NCBI GenBank assembly: GCA_028583605.1
Contig: CM053335.1
Location: 12,379,553 to 12,443,552, forward strand
Reading direction: 5' to 3'
DNA: 64,000 nt
DNA from: Dastarcus helophoroides
Taxonomy: Eukaryota; Arthropoda; Insecta; Coleoptera; Bothrideridae
In this document: piece after piece, positions 24,110-35,929 of the stretch
Layout: every line of letters starts with the position of its first letter
How positions within the stretch are numbered: position 1 is the stretch's first letter
Notes under the pieces: model-generated
Databases searched by the model: none
The model's input: the letters and a program-made list of their open reading frames with translations, nothing else
Told to the model about the DNA's origin: nothing
Position numbers and translations under genes: made by a program

Positions 24110-25912
24110 AATTCTATTTTGAAAATTCCGAAATTTTGGCACTCTTTTTATAATTTTGACTTTTTCTTTCAAATTTTCGCTTCCTTTTGAAATTAGCTTT
24201 CAATATTTTGATTTATTGCGAATTTTTTCCTAATTTCGAATTCTTTTAAAGAATTTGATTATTTAAATTATAAGCTTTCAGTTAAATATCGTAGCTTTTA
24301 AAATTTGAACTCAACAAAATACATTCAACATTCAGTAGTGCCACCGATTTTTTCGCATGGGCCCCATAGTGGTGAACCTAAAAAGAGCTCAGTTTCCGAA
24401 TACTTCTCCTCGATGTGAATCTAACAAGCTTTGCCCTCATATAAGCTCTTTATGTTTCATTTGTTCTTAATAAAGACTCTTATTCTTAAAGCCCAACAGT
24501 TCTGAAAGAAAGTCGATGTTTTCGACATTGAGTTGCTCTTCATTAAGGTAAAAAACGTGTTGGTTGTGGCAACATTGTCGCTATGTTCAGCCACTCGAGT
24601 GAATCTGTTCAAAAATAAATGGTATCCAGACGCTGCAAAAGCATGTAAGTGTGGTGATGTTATATTTAAACAACAAAAACGCGGCGTTTCTTTAGATTCT
24701 TACTCTAATAATACGTTGTTCTCTTCAGTGGTTGTGTTCAGTTGTGTTCATTCAACGAGTGATTTAGACGAATTAAGGTAGGTAAGGAATTTCTTATTAA
24801 ATTTTTATTGTGGCCATGGATTGTATCGTATTGAAGCTTATTTTTTCCAAAATTGTGTTAGTGCATGACTGAATAAATGGAAATTCCAAACACATGCTTA
24901 CTTCTTCAGCTGATCTATAGATTTTGTCCCAAAATAAAACTAACAGCAAATTTCCTTTTCATTTTCCCCATTTTAATGAAGATGCAAAACTGAAACATAA
25001 GGCTCGTTCACATTAAATTTAATGTAAGGATTAGATGCTGATAGAAATTTTTACAAGGTTTGGTAAAAGTTTGCTTAGAACAGAAGGAGTAACTCCCTTT
25101 TTTCTTTTCCCCTAGAAGGTGCTCCTTTCTTTTTCAGTTACTTGGGGTTGTTACAGAAGAACCAAAAAACAAGATAATCTTAAACATCTTGATTATAAGG
25201 CTCTAAATTTCATGTAACGTCTTCGAGAATTATGTGCTTTTGAATTATATTTTTGAATTTTGAATATCATTTTTTTATGGATTTGATGCATATTTTGGCA
25301 GAAAATCTTCTTAGAAAATAATTTTTTTCTTTTGTAGATCAGTTAGCTTTCTTCTTTTTATGCAGTAAATTTTGTTGACTGCAGTTTGTACTTTGAAGGA
25401 AAAATATTTTGCAGAAACGATGTTTTGTTTAGGAAAAGTATTCTCACATCAACTATGGCCCTCAAGAAATAGTCCTTTCTTTCTGTCAAAGAATAGTGAC
25501 TATCTTTTCTGTGTGGGAAAATAGCTTGCCTCCTTCTTCTGTAGGAAAATATATGGTACCTCTTTTTCTCTTTGTTGTCCTTCAAGACCACCAATTCAGG
25601 TGGCTGGTGAAGTTAGAGCTTATTGTAGGATGAGAACCTGGAATACTGTTCCAGGAGAGTAATTGTCTCTGGATTTTTTATAGATATGAGGTCGATTTTA
25701 AAAGGATTCCTTCCATGTGGTCTATGTTTTTTCTAATGGCTTTCTTATTTTGCTGAAGAATAAAGGGCTCTTCAATTCTAGAGGACAAAACTGCTTCTTT
25801 TATTCTGCAGATTGTAGACAGAAAAAAAAAATAATTTATTTATTTCGCAGAAGAAGAGAGTGATTTTCTTTGTGAGGAATAAAACTGAATTGTTATCTTG
25901 TTCTTTATAGGC
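24110..25912. other. Non-repetitive segment between purine and pyrimidine arrays
   Basis: About 1.8 kb of ordinary AT-rich DNA. An 82-codon frame at 24533-24781 ends at AAGGTAGGTAAG, which looks like a splice donor, so it could be an exon, but its peptide resembles nothing I recognise. No gene is called. Confidence 0.35.
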
Positions 25913-28900
25913 TCTCTCTCTCCTTCTTCTCTCTTCTCTTTCACTCTCCCTCTTAATAGCCTGTAAATTGTATTTTCTCTCTTCTCTCTTCCCTCTTCTC
26001 TCTTCTTTCTTTTCTCTTCTCTGTTCTCTCTTCTCTCTTCTCTTTTCTCTCTTCTCTCTTCTCTCTTCTCTCTTCTTTCTTCTCTGTTTATCTTTTCTCT
26101 TTTCTCTTCTCTGTTCTTTTTTCTCTCTTCTCTCTCCTCTCTTATCTCTTTTCCCTTTTCTCTCTTCTCTTCTCTTCCTATTTCTCTTATTTCCTATCTT
26201 CGTCTTCCCTTCCCTTCTCTTATTTTCTCTTCTCTATTCTTCTCTTTTCTTCTCTTCTCTCTTCTCTCTTCTCTCTTTCTCTCTTCTCTCTTCTTTCTTC
26301 TCTCTTCTCTCTTCTCTCTTCTCTCTTCTTTTCTTCTTCTCTCTTCTCTCTTCTCTCTTCTCTCTTCGCTCTTCTTCTCTCTCTTCTCTCTTCTCTCCTT
26401 CTCTCTTCTCTCTTCCTCTCTTCTCTCTTCTCTCTTCCCTTTTCTCTCTTCTCTCTTCTCCTTCTCTCTTCTCTATCTATCTTCTCTCTTCTCTCTTTCT
26501 TTTCTTCCTGTCTCTCTTCTCTCTTCGCTCTTCTGCTCTTCTTCTTCTCTCTCTCTCTTCTCTCTTCTCTCTTTCTTCTCTCTTCTCTCTTCTCGCTTCT
26601 CTCTTCTCTCTTCTCTCTTCTCTCTTCTCTCTTCTCTCTTCTCTCCTTCCTCTCTTCTCTCTTCTCTCTTCTCTCTTCTCTCTTCTCTCTTCTCTCTTCT
26701 CTCTTCTCTCTTCTCTCGTCTCTCTTCTCTCTTCTCTCTTCTCTCTTCTCTCTTCTCTCTTCTCTCTTCTCTCTCTCTCTTCTCTCTTCTCTCTTCTCTC
26801 TCTCTCTTCTCTCTTCTTCTTCTCTCTTCTCTCTTCTCTCTTCTCTCTTCTCTCTTCTATCTTCTCTTATCTATTCTCTCTTCTCTTCTTCTCTCTTCTC
26901 TCTTCTCTTCTTCTCTCTTCTCTCTCTTCTCTTTCTTTTCCCTTCTCTCTTCTCTCTTCTCTCTTCTCTCTTCTCTCTTCTCTCTTCTCTCTTCTCCCTT
27001 CTCTCTTCTCCGCTTCTCTCTTCTCTCTTCTCTCTCTCTACTCTCTCTCTCTCTCCTTCTCTCTTCTCTCTTCTCCTTCTCTATCTTCTCATTTCTTCTC
27101 TCTTCTCTCTTCATTCTTCTCTTCTTCTTTCTCTTCTCTCTCTTCTTCTTCTCTCTTCTCTCTTTCTCTTCTCTCTTCTCTCTTCTCTTTTCTTTCTCTC
27201 TTCTCTCTTCTCTCTTCTCTTTCTCTCTTCTTCCTCTCTTCTCTCTTTCTCTCTCTCTTCTTCTTATCTCTTTCTTTCTTTTCTTCTCTTCTTCTTCTCT
27301 TCTCTTTTCTCTCTTCTATCTTCTCTTCTTCTTTCTTCCCTTCTCTCTTCTCCTTCTCTCTTCTCCTCTCTCTTCTCCTTCTCTCTTTCTTTCTCTCTTC
27401 TCTCTTCTCTCTTCTCCCTTCTCTCTTCTCTCTTCTCGTCTTCTCTCTTCTCTCTTCTCTCTTCTCTCTTCTCTCTTTTCTTCTCTCTTTCTCTCTTCTC
27501 TTCTTTTTCTTTTCTCTCTTCTCTCGTTCTTCTCCTTCCTTCTCTCATTCTCTCTTCTCTTCTTCTCTTCTTCTCTCTTCTCTCTTCTTTTCTTCTCTTT
27601 CTCTTTCCTTCTCTCTTCTCTTCTCTTCTCTATTTTTTCTTTCTCTTCTCTCTTCTCTTCTCTTTCTTTTCTCTCTCTTCCTCTTCCTCCTTCTTTTCTT
27701 CCTTCTTCTCTCTTTCTCTTTTCTTTCTCTTCTCTCTCTCTCTTCTCTTCTTCTCTCTTCTTTTCTTCTCTTTCTCTTTCTCTCTTCTCTTCTTCTCTCT
27801 TCTATCTCTTTCTCTTCTCATCTTCTTCCCTTCTCTCTCTTCTCTCTTCTTTTCTTTCTCTCTTCTCTAGCTCTTTCTCTTCTTCTCTCTTCTCTCTTTT
27901 CTTTCCTTCCTTCTCTCTTCTCTCTTCTCTCTTTCTTTTCCTTTCTCTTTCTTTTCTCTCATCTCTCTACCTTCTTTTCTTCTTTCTCTTCTTTTCTTTT
28001 CCTATTCCTTCTCTTTTATCCTTTCTTTTTATTTTCTTCTCTCTTCTCTTCTATCTTCTCTCATCTCTCTCTTTCTCTCTTCTCTCTTTACTCTTTTCTA
28101 CTTTTCCCTTTTTCTTTTCTTTTCTCTTCTCTTCCTTTTCTTTCATTTCCTATCTTATCTTCCATTTCCTTCTCTTATTTTCCCTTCTCTATTCCTTCTC
28201 TTTTCTTCTCTTCTCTCTTCTACTCTTCTCTCTTCTCTTCTTCTCTCTTTCTCTTTCTCTTTTCTCTTCTCTCTTTCCTTCATCCTTTTCTTCCTATCTT
28301 CTCTCTTCTCTTCTCTCTCTTTCTCTCTTTCTCTTTTCTTTCTTTCTCTTCATCTTCCTATTTCTTTTATTTCCTATCTTAGCTCTTCCATTTCCTTCTC
28401 TTATTTTCCTTCCCTATTCTTTTTTTTCTTCTCTTTCTCTTCTCCTCTTCTTTCTTATATCTTCTCTCTTCTCTCTTCTCTTCTCTCTCTCTCTTCTCTT
28501 CTCTATCTCTCTTCTCTCTCTCTTCTCTCTTCTCTCTTCTCTTCCTCTCTTATCTCTTTTCCCTTTTCTCTCTTCTCTTCCTATTTCTTTTATTTCCTAT
28601 CTTCGTCTTCCCTTCCCTTCTCTTATTTTCTCTTCTCTATTCTTCTCTTTTCTTCTCTTCTCTCTTCTCTCTTCTTTGTTCTCTCTTCTCTCTGTTGCTC
28701 TTTTCCCTTTTCTCTCTTCTCTTCTCTTCCTATTTTTTTCTTTCCTTTCTGCGTCTTCCCTTCTCTTCTCTTTTCTCTCCCCCTTCCTTCCTCCCCCTCT
28801 CTATCTTCCCATCTATTTTTTTTCCTTCTTTTCTCTTCTCGTCCCGTCTCGTCTCTTCTACTGTCTTCTTGTCTCTTTTTGTTTTTTCTTATCCTGTCTC

Positions 28901-30112
28901 TCTTCGTTCTATCTCTTTCCTTCCCAACTCTTCCCTTCCTATCTCTTCTTTTCTTTTTTCTTCTCTTCCTAGCTTTTCCCTTCTTATCTCTTCTCTTTTC
29001 TTCGCTTCTCTTCTCTTATCGTTTCTTTTCTTTGCTTTCTTTTTCCCATCTCTTCTACTCTCTTCTTTTCTCTTCTTTTCTCTTCTTTTCTATTTTCTTT
29101 TCTTCTCATCTCTTCTCTTTCTAACTCTTTTGTTTTTAACTCTTTCTTTCTCATCTCTTCCCGTCCCATTTTTTCTCTTCGCATCTCTTCTTTTTCCATC
29201 TCTTCTCTTCATTTCTCTTCTCTTTATTTTGCTTCCTATCTTTTCACTTCCTTTTCCTTCTCTTTCCTTTCCATCTCTTCCATTTCCATCTTTTCTCTTC
29301 CCTTTCCTTCTTTTCCCTTCTCTTCTCTTCTCTTTTTTTCTTCTGTTCTCTTCTATTTTCTAGTCTTTCTTTACTTCGGTTCCTAAGTTTTCTGTTTCCT
29401 TCTCCTTTCTTTCCTTTCCATCACTTTTCTTCCTATCTCCCCTCTTCTCTTCTCTGCCTTGTCTTCTCTTCTTATCTTATCTCTTCTCTTTCTATTTTTT
29501 CTTTCCTTCCCATCTCTTTCCATCTCATCTCTTTTCTTCGCATCTCTTCCTTTTCCATCTCTTCTTTTCTATTCTCTTCTCTTCACTTCTCTTTCCTTCT
29601 CCTCTCTTCTCTTCCCTTCTCTTTTCTTTTTTTTGTTCTCTTCTATTATCTTTTTTAGTCTTTTTTTCTCTTTACTTTGCTTTACAATTTTTTTCTTTCA
29701 TTCTCATTTCTTTCCTTTCAATTTCTTCCCTTTCCTTCACATTTTCTCTTCTTTTTTTTCTGTTTTCTTTTCTTCTCTTCTTTTTTTCTCTTGTTTTCTC
29801 TAGTCTTCTCTTCTCTAGGCTTTTTTTCTCTTCCCTAGTTCTCTCCTTTCTTCTGTTTTTTACTCATTTCTTTTCTTCTGTTTTCTTTTTTTCTCTAGCC
29901 TCCTCTTTTCTTTTCTTTTTTTTTCTAGTCTTCTCTTCTCTTCTTTAGCCTTTTCTTCTCTAGTCTTATCTTTTCTTGTTTTTTCTTCTTTTCTCGTTGC
30001 TTCCTATCTCTTCTCTATCCATCTTCTCTTTTTCTATCTCTTCTCTTCACTTCCCATCTGTTCTCTTCTTTTCTCTTCTTTTTTCTTCTCTTCTATCCTC
30101 TTTTCTTTTTTC
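25913..30112. repeat. 4.2-kb pyrimidine array (TTCTCTC, then TTCTC-like)
   Basis: Plus-strand C/T array. From about 25.97 to 28.7 kb the main unit is the 7-mer TTCTCTC; later the unit loosens to TTCTC, TTTTC and CCATCTC variants. An apparent 804-codon plus-strand frame of S, L and F is produced by the repeat. Confidence 0.97.
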
Positions 30113-31539
30113 TTTCCCATTGATAGCCCATAATTTATATTTAAATTTTGTTTGAAAAAGGTTGCGGTGCAAAATTTTGACGCTTTCTCAATTATGGTAA
30201 TCGTTAATTGATTTTGCACTTTGTTCAGTGAATTCAGTGACAACAACATCAAAAAGTTGAATAAGATGAGAATTTCGATAGGACTGCTTTATAAGGTCGC
30301 ATCGTGGTAGTCCTCAACAGAGGTCTAAGCCTTGCTCAAGTAAATACGAGTAGAACCTTACTTTTACTTTATCGGTTCTGGTCATCTCTAACTGAGCTTT
30401 ACCAAAGGAATAATACATCAACCTTTTTAACAACATCCATAAATTGCATACATTTCTAGCTTTAGCAAGCACTAAATCAAATCAGAATCTTCTTATTTTG
30501 GGGCAGTTTTGAGCTCTATGACGATAATTTACATCAAGTTTCGTCCTCTTATGCAGGAGAGCTATGAAATCTCTTGCACCTACTTTTTTAAAACTTTCTT
30601 TTCTACAGGAGGTTTCTTCGATGGTAGCAGCATCCTCTCTGTAAAATCTCGAAGAGTAGTATCTTCTTGAGCTCTAAAGATTTGAAGAGTACTATCTTTT
30701 TGAACTTTAAAATCTTAAAAAGTATTCTTCTACAAATAAACATCAACACGTGTTTTGGGAAACACCAGAATCTTGAAAGATTTTTTGAAAATCACCTCGC
30801 TTTTTCCATTGTTCTGCTAACGTAAAGTTGATATAAATTAATGCCACTAAAAAATTAAACCATTCTGATGGTTTAGGTTTTAAGAAATTGGTCTTCCAAT
30901 TTCTGAAGGGAACTTTGTTAACACGCTAAAAAATTTTTGAAAACGTAGTAATGTTAATGGGGAACAGTCGCGTATTAACATTTTTTAGAGATTTGCAGCA
31001 AAATTGAAGGTACACGTAACACGAACAGTAATAAATTTTGACCTTCATACTAGAGTTAAATGAGTAGAATTTGGTATGCATGTAGTTCAGATGATTTATA
31101 ACGTTTTGTAAATATTTGGAAAAGTTCCAGACAATAAAGATGATTGATGATGTGACGAAAAAGTTAAACTAAAATATACAAGCATTATTCCAACCTATTG
31201 TATGCACGTTTGTTGGACTATTGAGATAAATATTTATTCGGCTATTTCAGAATAGAGATTTCAGTAATAAAACGTTTTTTGTAATAAAATAATCAGGAAA
31301 ACATTTCGATGTCATAAAACGAAAACATTTCCACTTCCTTTGACAATTGAGGTAGAACATAAACCTCCTTAAGGTTGTTATTAGATGCACTCGTCTAGTT
31401 TGGTCGAGACAAGAAAATATCGCCATTTTCATCAATTTTTTTAGACAGTTAAATATGCAAGAAGGAGACGCAGCCTAAAAATGTCGTCATTTTGTCTTTT
31501 AGGTACCTTCCATAACTTCCAAATCTTCTAAAAGTACCA
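30113..31539. other. Non-repetitive intergenic DNA
   Basis: No open frame or RNA gene is supported. Short imperfect hairpins occur, for example AACCATTCTGATGGTTT near 30860. Confidence 0.45.
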
Positions 31540-31549
31540 TCAGAAGACA

Positions 31550-31965
31550 CAGCTTTGTCGAATCGAGGCGTTGGATATCATAAAGGCCTTTGACGAAGTC
31601 TCGAATTAGTCTTTTCACGTAGAACTTCCAAGCTATAGAACTCGTTTCTAAACGGAATTTTCCCCAAAAATAACAACCTATCCTTGTTTGTTTAGGCGGT
31701 TCATCTATCCTTGTTTCCCTATCCTACTCGCAATGCTTTGAAGGCATAATGAGGTTGCCCTTTACAAGTGGATTCAATTTAAAAAAAAATGAATATTTTA
31801 TTGATTTCTATCGGGTATCTGTCATTTGATAATCCAGTTTCCTAACTAATGACTCTCTTCAACTTGTTCAATTTGTTGGCACCTCTCGAGAAGATTAAGG
31901 CAGGGATGCCGCACTGATCTGTTTCGTCCCATCCTTTGTCTCTGTTACTCATAGATGATCTGTTA
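31550..31965 (+). pseudogene. Degenerate LINE (non-LTR) reverse transcriptase fragment
   Basis: Two reverse-transcriptase landmarks appear in order on the plus strand, in different frames. At about 31571-31603 the frame reads LDIIKAFDEV, matching the LD-x-x-KAFD-x-V block around the first catalytic Asp. At 31903-31965 the frame reads GMPH, a stop, then SVSSHPLSLLLIDDLL, matching the GxPQGSxLSPxLFLLxIDDL block. The text just beyond reads VSYVVW, where the YADD box would be expected, so the catalytic motif appears lost. Stops and frameshifts make it a dead copy. The clade cannot be assigned; Jockey/CR1-like is a guess. Confidence 0.65.
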
Positions 31966-32168
31966 GCTTCTATTTACATTACAATAGTTAGCTACGTCGT
32001 TTGGTAGCAGCCTGTTGTCATCTGACAAGTCATTACCCTTTGCTGCTTTGGGCAGTTTAAGGAGGTAACAGATTGGGATCCCGAGATCGTTCTGGAATGA
32101 CCAAAGAAAAATTTGTTTGAATTCGATGCTTCAAAAACTCAGAACGCTGCTTTCTTGAACGTGGATCC

Positions 32169-32297
32169 ACATCATTGTATCTACATCATTTTATCCATAT
32201 CATTGTATCCACATCATTGTATCCACATCATTGTATCCACATCATTGTATCCACATAATTGTATCCACATCATTGTATTTACATCATTGTGTTGGTT
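32169..32297. repeat. 15-bp minisatellite, about nine copies
   Basis: Tandem ATCCACATCATTGTA with a few substitutions, encoding SLYPHHCIH-type repeats. It shares the 15-bp period, but not clearly the sequence, of the array at 1-2250. Confidence 0.9.
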
Positions 32298-32299
32298 AA

Positions 32300-33460
32300 T
32301 CCGCTGTTCTCCTTCTCTAGTTAAAAAGGGTCAAAGTACGAAGTCAGGAAGAATAATAGTGACCTTACGAAAAGTCCTCTTTATCTTTGAAATGTTCTCC
32401 TGATTTTCACGTGTTGTACTGCCAATAATAATAAATATTTCCGAGTGGTGACAAGGTGCGAAGAAAAATCAAAGTGAAACAAATTTTACCGACCGAAAGA
32501 AATGTTAGTGTATTCACCTACGCTTGTTTTTTTGGCTTTTAAATGCGCTTCAGGTTTGCACGTGTTATTGTTGCAAAGTCATCAATAATAAATATTTAAT
32601 TAGAGCCATTAAACACCCACTATCTTTAGAAAAGGTGAAGTTATAAACAAACATGCAAAACTGAATGGATAATAATGAAACGAAGTTTACACTGAAACGT
32701 GCAAAAATTATATTTGGAAATTCTACTGACCACATATCTTCTAAGTCTGATTGGCCTGAAGTCCCTTTTAGGATCAAAGAGATAATAACTGTATTCCGCC
32801 AATAATAATCTATTTCTTGGAGATTTACTGACACTGAAATTTTATTGAGCAGTAAAGGCAGAGAAAACAAATTTAAAATTAAATTTGATCCAGTCATATA
32901 ATGTCAAGTTAATCAGAGCGGATGTGCTTTAGCAATGGAACGTAAATATAACATCTCATGATTTAGAGCTAAAAATATCTCCCAGAATTCACTCCGTTTT
33001 ATTGTGTTTTCAGTCCTTTCCTATATTAAACTTGTGCGTTTTTGATTCAACTAGGTTTCCATTTTGATTCATGCTTTATTGCCTCTTCTTGCCTATTCTA
33101 TTGTCTCTTCTTTTTCCCAAAGATAAAACTCTAAAGTTAGAGCAAAAAAAGAAAGGAAGATTCCTTCGAATTTCCCTATATTTTCATCCATTTAAAGGTT
33201 TTAGACTCCTTATATAAAAAAATTATCCATATTTATTGGTGATGAAGATTTCAGATTTGATTGGTTTAACAAAATTCCAGAAATTTCAATAAAGATATCA
33301 TCTGAATAGAAAACTAAATTTGTGAAAATAAAAGCTTGATTTCTGGTAAGATTACTATATACTGATTTTAATTTTTTGCTAAAGGTCTTGCAATCAAAAT
33401 CAGTGCTTTTAGTTATGAACTGATTCCTCCAGTTACCAATCTTGTGTTTTTGTAATGGTT
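32300..33460. other. Intergenic DNA or upstream intron of the 33.5-kb gene
   Basis: No repeat or convincing exon. It ends in a splice-acceptor-like run (TTTTTGTAATGGTTTTAG, AG at 33463-33464), so at least its right part may be an intron. No first exon was identified. Confidence 0.4.
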
Positions 33461-33464
33461 TTAG

Positions 33465-34001
33465 GTGGTCAAAATGCAACTCTACCTCTGGAACGTCGAC
33501 GACAGACGCGAAGAGCACATATCCCTGAAGCTCCCAGATGGCACCTACATCAGCTACTGGCCTCGCAACGAAAAAGAAAAAACTTTCTGGAAAGTAGGCC
33601 CGGCCCACACCTACAAAGAAGACGTCATCATCGAAGGCCGAAAACCCCACCACACGCTCTATCTCCCCGATGAGATGGCCAGCGTCACCAAGATGAAACT
33701 GTGGTGGTGCAAGTATCGTACCACTTTCGAAAATAACACCAGTAACTCCGCCGAGATCATCAGGCAAGCGTTACTGGAGGGTGGCATTTTGGAACCGACG
33801 AAATTGTCCGAGGATATCAACGCTGGGAATGTGTTCAGTTGGGCTCACGATTGTAAGAAATTTTTTCTGGGCTATTACAAGCCGAAGGTGGTGCTGAAGT
33901 CGAGAGAGACTTTCAAGTCTAGTAGAGCGGGGCATCCGATTTTTACGTCTGTGGGGGCGTCGATGATCGAGAGTTTTTATAAGCGTCAGAGTTCCAAGTG
34001 A
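33465..34001 (+). CDS. Uncharacterised protein exon, possibly papain-like-fold domain
   Basis: This is the one stretch with real coding character: clearly less AT-rich than its flanks, mixed amino-acid composition, an acceptor AG directly upstream, and AATAAA 80 nt after the stop. The first ATG in the exon (33474) gives 175 residues; the exon could also continue an upstream one. Seen in the protein: EEHISLKL with His15, DGTYISYWP at residues 22-30, EGRKPHH near 54-60, a KLWW segment at 75-78, and AEIIRQALLEGG at 93-104. From memory, this order resembles papain-like or NlpC/P60-like domains in which a His strand precedes an N-C-S helix. Here the expected Cys site reads NNTSNS, so a protease would be inactive. 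The function is unknown and the fold is a guess. There is no signal peptide or membrane segment. Confidence 0.75.
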   Translation: MVKMQLYLWNVDDRREEHISLKLPDGTYISYWPRNEKEKTFWKVGPAHTYKEDVIIEGRKPHHTLYLPDEMASVTKMKLWWCKYRTTFENNTSNSAEIIRQALLEGGILEPTKLSEDINAGNVFSWAHDCKKFFLGYYKPKVVLKSRETFKSSRAGHPIFTSVGASMIESFYKRQSSK

Positions 34002-34080
34002 AGGGTCATTGCTGGGGCAATGCTTAGCGTATATTTCTATGAAATGTATTTCGCGTTTTGATGAATTTTGTGTTTAATTA

Positions 34081-34086
34081 AATAAA
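34081..34086 (+). promoter_or_regulatory. Polyadenylation signal AATAAA
   Basis: AATAAA 80 nt downstream of the stop at 34001, a normal 3' UTR length for a compact insect gene. Confidence 0.65.
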
Positions 34087-34099
34087 CATATCAAATGGA

Positions 34100-35027
34100 T
34101 TCGAACTTAACCTGTTCTAAAGTGTATCTTAATTGAAAACTTTTGTCACTAAAATGCTTTGTCTCTTCAGAGTATTAGTTGTGTGTTGCATCTAAATGAA
34201 AAGGAATAGAAAAAATTATAAGACAGAGAATGACGTAAAGGCACATTGCCTAAAAATATTTATGTTTATACAGGATGCATCCAAATTGGGGTGCTCAAAA
34301 ATTTATTCCAGCTAATAAATTATAAAAAATATCTAATAAACAATTGGAACGAATTTTAGTAACCAAAGTGTTCAATTTGTTGTCAGTTTAAAATAAACAC
34401 ATTCTGACTAATTGATCTTATCGGTTTAGTGTAATTTTTGTAATATTTATAACAAATAACTAATAAAAAATGGACTTTTGTAATATTTATAACAAATGTC
34501 TTGAACAGGATGTTTCAGTAATACTGTCATTAATTTTAATTTATTATTATTATTTTTGTGATATTATTTATTATTATTGGTGTGGTATGAATAGGTAATT
34601 AAATTTTTTTTATGTTTTACGCTGAAATAATAATAACATAATTTAAACCCCTTTTCAGTCTTTCACTGACTCCAGGCGGCTTTAACATTTCCAGATAATG
34701 CGACAGTAGTGCCACAGTTTGATATCGGGAATCCAGAGAAATATAGTATTGTTTAGATTAGTGGTTCCCAAACTTTTACGGTTTCTGGGGCTCTAAAAAA
34801 CGACATTTTAATCTAAAATATTAGTTAATAGGGTTATTTTAAAAATACGTAACATAACATAAAGGCAACATGTATTGCAATTCGCAAGCAGTTCATTAAA
34901 TAAACTTATTAAAATAATTACAGTAGGATAAGTAAAGAGATGAACTTGCTCAGCACACAATCTTCCAAGTACTGGAATCTAACTTTATCTGTCCATGGAC
35001 GTAAAAATAGTGAGACAGGACCGCTGA
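34100..35027. other. AT-rich intergenic DNA, no gene
   Basis: Non-repetitive apart from short near-repeats such as CTTTTGTAATATTTATAACAAAT-type phrases near 34435 and 34475. No coding potential. Confidence 0.5.
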
Positions 35028-35031
35028 AGCA

Positions 35032-35096
<65 letters not shown>

Positions 35097-35097
35097 T

Positions 35098-35186
<89 letters not shown>

Positions 35187-35250
35187 TTAAGTAACTCACC
35201 AATTAACCAATAACTAACTAACTAACTAACCAACCAACCAACCAACAAAC
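35028..35250. repeat. AACT tetranucleotide array grading into AACC
   Basis: Almost pure AACT from 35028 to about 35185, then interrupted AACT, then about five AACC steps at 35226-35247. Confidence 0.97.
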
Positions 35251-35263
35251 CAAATAACTAACT

Positions 35264-35536
35264 CAGAAACAAACAAACAAACAAACCAACAAACAGACAA
35301 ACAAACAAACAAACAAACAAACAAACAAACAAACAAACAAACAAACAAACAAACAAACAAACAAACAAACAAACAAACAAACAAACAAACAAACAAACAA
35401 ACAAACAAACAAACAAACAAACAAACAAACAAACAAACAAACAAACAAACAAACAAACAAACAAACAAACAAACAAACAAACAAACAAACAAACAAACAA
35501 ACAAACAAACAAACAAAGAAACAGACAGACAGACAG

Positions 35537-35575
<39 letters not shown>

Positions 35576-35900
35576 AACAGACAAACAGACAAACAGACAA
35601 ACAGACAAACAGACAAACAGACAAACAGACAAACAGACAAACAGACAAACAGACAAACAGACAAACAAACAAACAAACAAACAAACAAACAAACAAACAA
35701 ACAAACAAACAAACAAACAAACAAACAAACAAACAAACAAACAAACAAACAAACAAACAAAAAACACAAAAACAAACAAACAAACAGAGAGACAGACAGA
35801 CAGACAGACATACAGACAGACAGGCAGACAGGCAGACAGACAGACAGACAAACAGACAAACAAGCAAACAATCAAACAAACAAACACACAAACATTCAAG
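35264..35900. repeat. AAAC / AGAC tetranucleotide array
   Basis: AAAC to about 35515, AGAC at 35520-35570, an alternating 8-bp AGACAAAC unit at about 35570-35663, AAAC again to about 35762, then mixed AGAC and AAAC. Minus-strand frames read CLFVCLFV and are artefacts. Confidence 0.97.
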
Positions 35901-35929
35901 GGAATCTTTTCCTAGACAATTTAATTTTT

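Noticed and set aside
24533..24781. Possible exon ending at a donor-like AAGGTAGGTAAG
   Set aside because: Peptide unrecognised, no acceptor or partner exon found; kept only as a remark.
25968..28382. 804-codon plus-strand frame of S, L and F
   Set aside because: Direct translation of the TTCTCTC array; a C/T-only strand cannot form stop codons.
35226..35899. Cysteine- and valine-rich frames (CLFVCLFV), suggesting a Cys-rich secreted protein
   Set aside because: Translation of AAAC and AGAC tetranucleotides.
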